From Candidatus Heimdallarchaeota archaeon (GTDB lineage Archaea > Asgardarchaeota > Heimdallarchaeia > Heimdallarchaeales > Heimdallarchaeaceae), in the NCBI GenBank assembly GCA_030607575.1, contig JAUWJS010000008.1, positions 1 through 43,319 on the forward strand: a DNA stretch of 43,319 bases, in the 5' to 3' direction. Position 1 is the first letter of the stretch, and each line of letters begins with the position of its first letter. Of the stretch, positions 41,762 through 43,319 are shown piece by piece. A program made the translations under genes and the position numbers. The notes beneath the pieces are model-generated. The model was not told the DNA's origin. It saw nothing but the letters and a program-made list of their open reading frames with translations, and searched no databases.

Positions 41762-42493
41762 TCACTTTTTCACGCAGTCTACTCCATGCACTTTTTCAAC
41801 TATTTTGAATCGAAGTTTCTGATAGATTCGTACTGCTGGTAAATTTGTTTCCTCAACCCAAAGAGTTATTTTTTCAATGCCTTTATCAAAAACAACTTCA
41901 CACATTTTTGAGCTTAAATCATAGCCCATACCTCGGTTACGATTTTGTTCACTAACCCAAACTCCTCTTATTATTGCAAAAGAGAATCGGTCATTTTGAA
42001 CATAATGCGGAGTGAAAGCACATCCAATTAATTCATTGTTTTCTATTATTCCTACTCCTCCTAATCCTTGGGAAAAGAGAATTCTATGTTTTAATCCAAG
42101 AAGTTTGGCATCTTCTAGGAGCAATTTTCTAGATTGATATACCTTTTGTGGGATAAAATTTTCTCTATCTAGTTCCATGCAAACAAATGTATTGATATCT
42201 TTATTCTGTACAGATTTATCCATAGGAGCAAACTTTGTGAAATAGTCTATAATGAGTTCCCTCCATTCTATATCAAAAGAAAGACTAATTTGTCCCTTTG
42301 GGTTGAAATTTTCTAAGATTTCTTTATTAGGCGGTCCAAAAACTGTTGTATGCAAGTCATAAGAACATCTGAAGGAAGCACCAAGGTTGTCTATGATTAT
42401 TATTTCTGGACAGGTATAAATATCCCATATCATATATCCTAATCTAGCAATTCTAGTTCCAGCTGCCTTAAAAAAATCCTCAAACTCTTCCAT
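41762..42493 (-). CDS. GNAT-family N-acetyltransferase
   Basis: A 243-aa protein. The GNAT domain lies in the C-terminal half (~110-235). The acetyl-CoA loop is VSEQNRNRGMGYDLSSKM, followed by ITLWVEETNLPAVRIYQKLRFKIVE, the typical N-x-x-A-x-x-x-Y-x-x-x-G/R-F ending. The N-terminal 105 residues (FFKAAGTRIARLGYMIWDIY; FRCSYDLHTTVFGPPNKEIL) look like a degenerate GNAT-like or substrate domain, so it may be a two-lobe member. The acceptor is unknown. It starts at ATG 42493. It is next to the ATP synthase genes but there is no evidence of a link. Confidence 0.85.
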   Translation of the reverse strand: MEEFEDFFKAAGTRIARLGYMIWDIYTCPEIIIIDNLGASFRCSYDLHTTVFGPPNKEILENFNPKGQISLSFDIEWRELIIDYFTKFAPMDKSVQNKDINTFVCMELDRENFIPQKVYQSRKLLLEDAKLLGLKHRILFSQGLGGVGIIENNELIGCAFTPHYVQNDRFSFAIIRGVWVSEQNRNRGMGYDLSSKMCEVVFDKGIEKITLWVEETNLPAVRIYQKLRFKIVEKVHGVDCVKK

Positions 42494-42544
42494 TATATTT
42501 TAGATATTTGAAGGGGGGTATAAATCTTCTTCTCAAAATCAATG

Positions 42545-43319
42545 TTAAACATATTTTGGTCCATACAGTTCTTCATCAAGTTTATTTAGATAATCTTTGT
42601 ATTCTTGATTATTAGCGATTTTAAAGGCTTTCTTTACTCTAACCGTTCCCTCATATTTTTGACCCATTTTAATTAGAGCTTGACCAGAAATAAATAACGC
42701 TTCGTCATTTTCTTTTGACAAAGTTAATAACTCATTGCAGAGATTGAATGCTTTTTGCATATTACCTTCAGCTAGATATAGTCTTGATAATTTATTATAG
42801 ATAGACGCGTTCACAGGTCTTGTTTTTTCTTCTACTTGTAATGCTTGGAGATATTTCTCCTTAGCTATATCATAATGGCCCATGAAGTGATAGAGATCAC
42901 CGAGTTCTTCATAAAGATCCTGATTAGTAGGTTCAAGCTCAATAGCTTCATTGTAAGCATCAGTTGCGGAAACGAAATTTTCAAGCTCTTTGTAGCTTTT
43001 TCCTAATAACCTCCAAACCATAATGTCTTCTCTCTTAGTTCTCAAATATGTTTCAAAACTTAGTACAGCTACTTGATACTCTCCCCGAGCCATTGCCAGT
43101 TTTCCTCTTCCAAGCCAAGATTGGGTTGCTCTCGAGTTCAGAGATGTAGACTTAAAATAATAATTTTCAGCAATCTCAGTTTGATTACGAATTCTATAGA
43201 TCTCTCCTAGAAGTTCATAAGCTTCCCAATAATCAGAATCTTCAGCGATAACACTGGACAATTCAGTGATTGAATCATCGAATTTACCCATTAAATAATA
43301 GACTTTTCCTTTAAGATAT
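42545..43319 (-). CDS. TPR-repeat protein, N-terminus beyond window
   Basis: The track starts it at ATG 43291, but the frame stays open to the window edge and those extra codons (YLKGKVYYLMGKFDDSI) complete a TPR motif, so the gene extends off the window. The visible part has about seven tetratricopeptide repeats with the usual W/L-G-x-x-Y-x-x-A-x-x-x-Y-x-x-A-x-x-x-x-P spacing, for example SWLGRGKLAMARGEYQVAV and DLYEELGDLYHFMGHYDIAK. TPR proteins form curved scaffolds for protein binding. The protein is cytoplasmic as far as seen; its role is unknown. Confidence 0.88.
   Translation of the reverse strand, partial: YLKGKVYYLMGKFDDSITELSSVIAEDSDYWEAYELLGEIYRIRNQTEIAENYYFKSTSLNSRATQSWLGRGKLAMARGEYQVAVLSFETYLRTKREDIMVWRLLGKSYKELENFVSATDAYNEAIELEPTNQDLYEELGDLYHFMGHYDIAKEKYLQALQVEEKTRPVNASIYNKLSRLYLAEGNMQKAFNLCNELLTLSKENDEALFISGQALIKMGQKYEGTVRVKKAFKIANNQEYKDYLNKLDEELYGPKYV

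Noticed and set aside
1-43319. tRNA, rRNA, riboswitch, transposase or integration site
   Set aside because: Intergenic spaces are short and AT-rich, and I saw no cloverleaf, conserved rRNA segment, transposase motif or flanking inverted repeats. A tRNAscan/Infernal run would settle it.

Overview
The window reads as a piece of an AT-rich archaeal chromosome, most likely from an Asgard archaeon. Archaeal traits are the A-type (V/A) ATP synthase gene set, a GTG-started ATP-dependent DNA ligase of archaeal length, an aldehyde:ferredoxin oxidoreductase (AOR), TATA-like boxes about 27 nt before start codons (leaderless or short leaders), and GGTGA-type ribosome binding sites. The Asgard assignment rests mainly on a 119-aa protein at 24176-24535 that fits the profilin pattern from end to end. 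A protein at 27226-28617 whose N-terminal domain resembles the GIFT domain of IFT52/GldG is also compatible with it. No rRNA, tRNA, CRISPR array or insertion sequence was recognised, so lineage below that level cannot be set.

Layout. 1-6.5 kb: partial receiver/PAS signalling protein (minus); a small OB-like protein carrying a 24-bp tandem repeat; a HEAT-repeat protein; an unrecognised 427-aa protein followed at once by a class I/II aminotransferase; an amidohydrolase broken by one in-frame TGA; and an unknown 196-aa protein. 6.6-10.2 kb: homoserine dehydrogenase and a tungsten-type AOR joined by a TAATG overlap, then a membrane sensor-domain protein. 10.2-11.25 kb: a decaying patch with a frameshifted membrane-protein remnant and a second gene cut off from its signal peptide by a one-base frame change. 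11.3-21.4 kb: MFS exporter, small membrane protein, a second HEAT protein, MBL-fold hydrolase, HAD phosphatase, TldD-TldE pair, a secreted or anchored surface protein, RidA and an arginase-family enzyme.

21.4-32.5 kb is the most distinctive part. It holds an 866-aa protein with PRC-barrel-like segments, divergent from the profilin-like gene. A DUF167 protein follows. Then comes a minus-strand operon (GIFT-like protein, DNA ligase, small helical protein), and a plus-strand run with a MinD/ParA ATPase, two paralogous zinc-ribbon membrane proteins and a HAD protein.

32.5-41.8 kb holds a complete but rearranged A-type ATP synthase. A-B-D-(Usp-like)-E-I-K lie on the minus strand, F diverges from A, C converges on K, and H diverges from C with overlapping starts. 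The Usp-like gene overlaps the D stop codon and has lost the usual ATP-binding glycines. The window ends with a GNAT acetyltransferase and a partial TPR protein.
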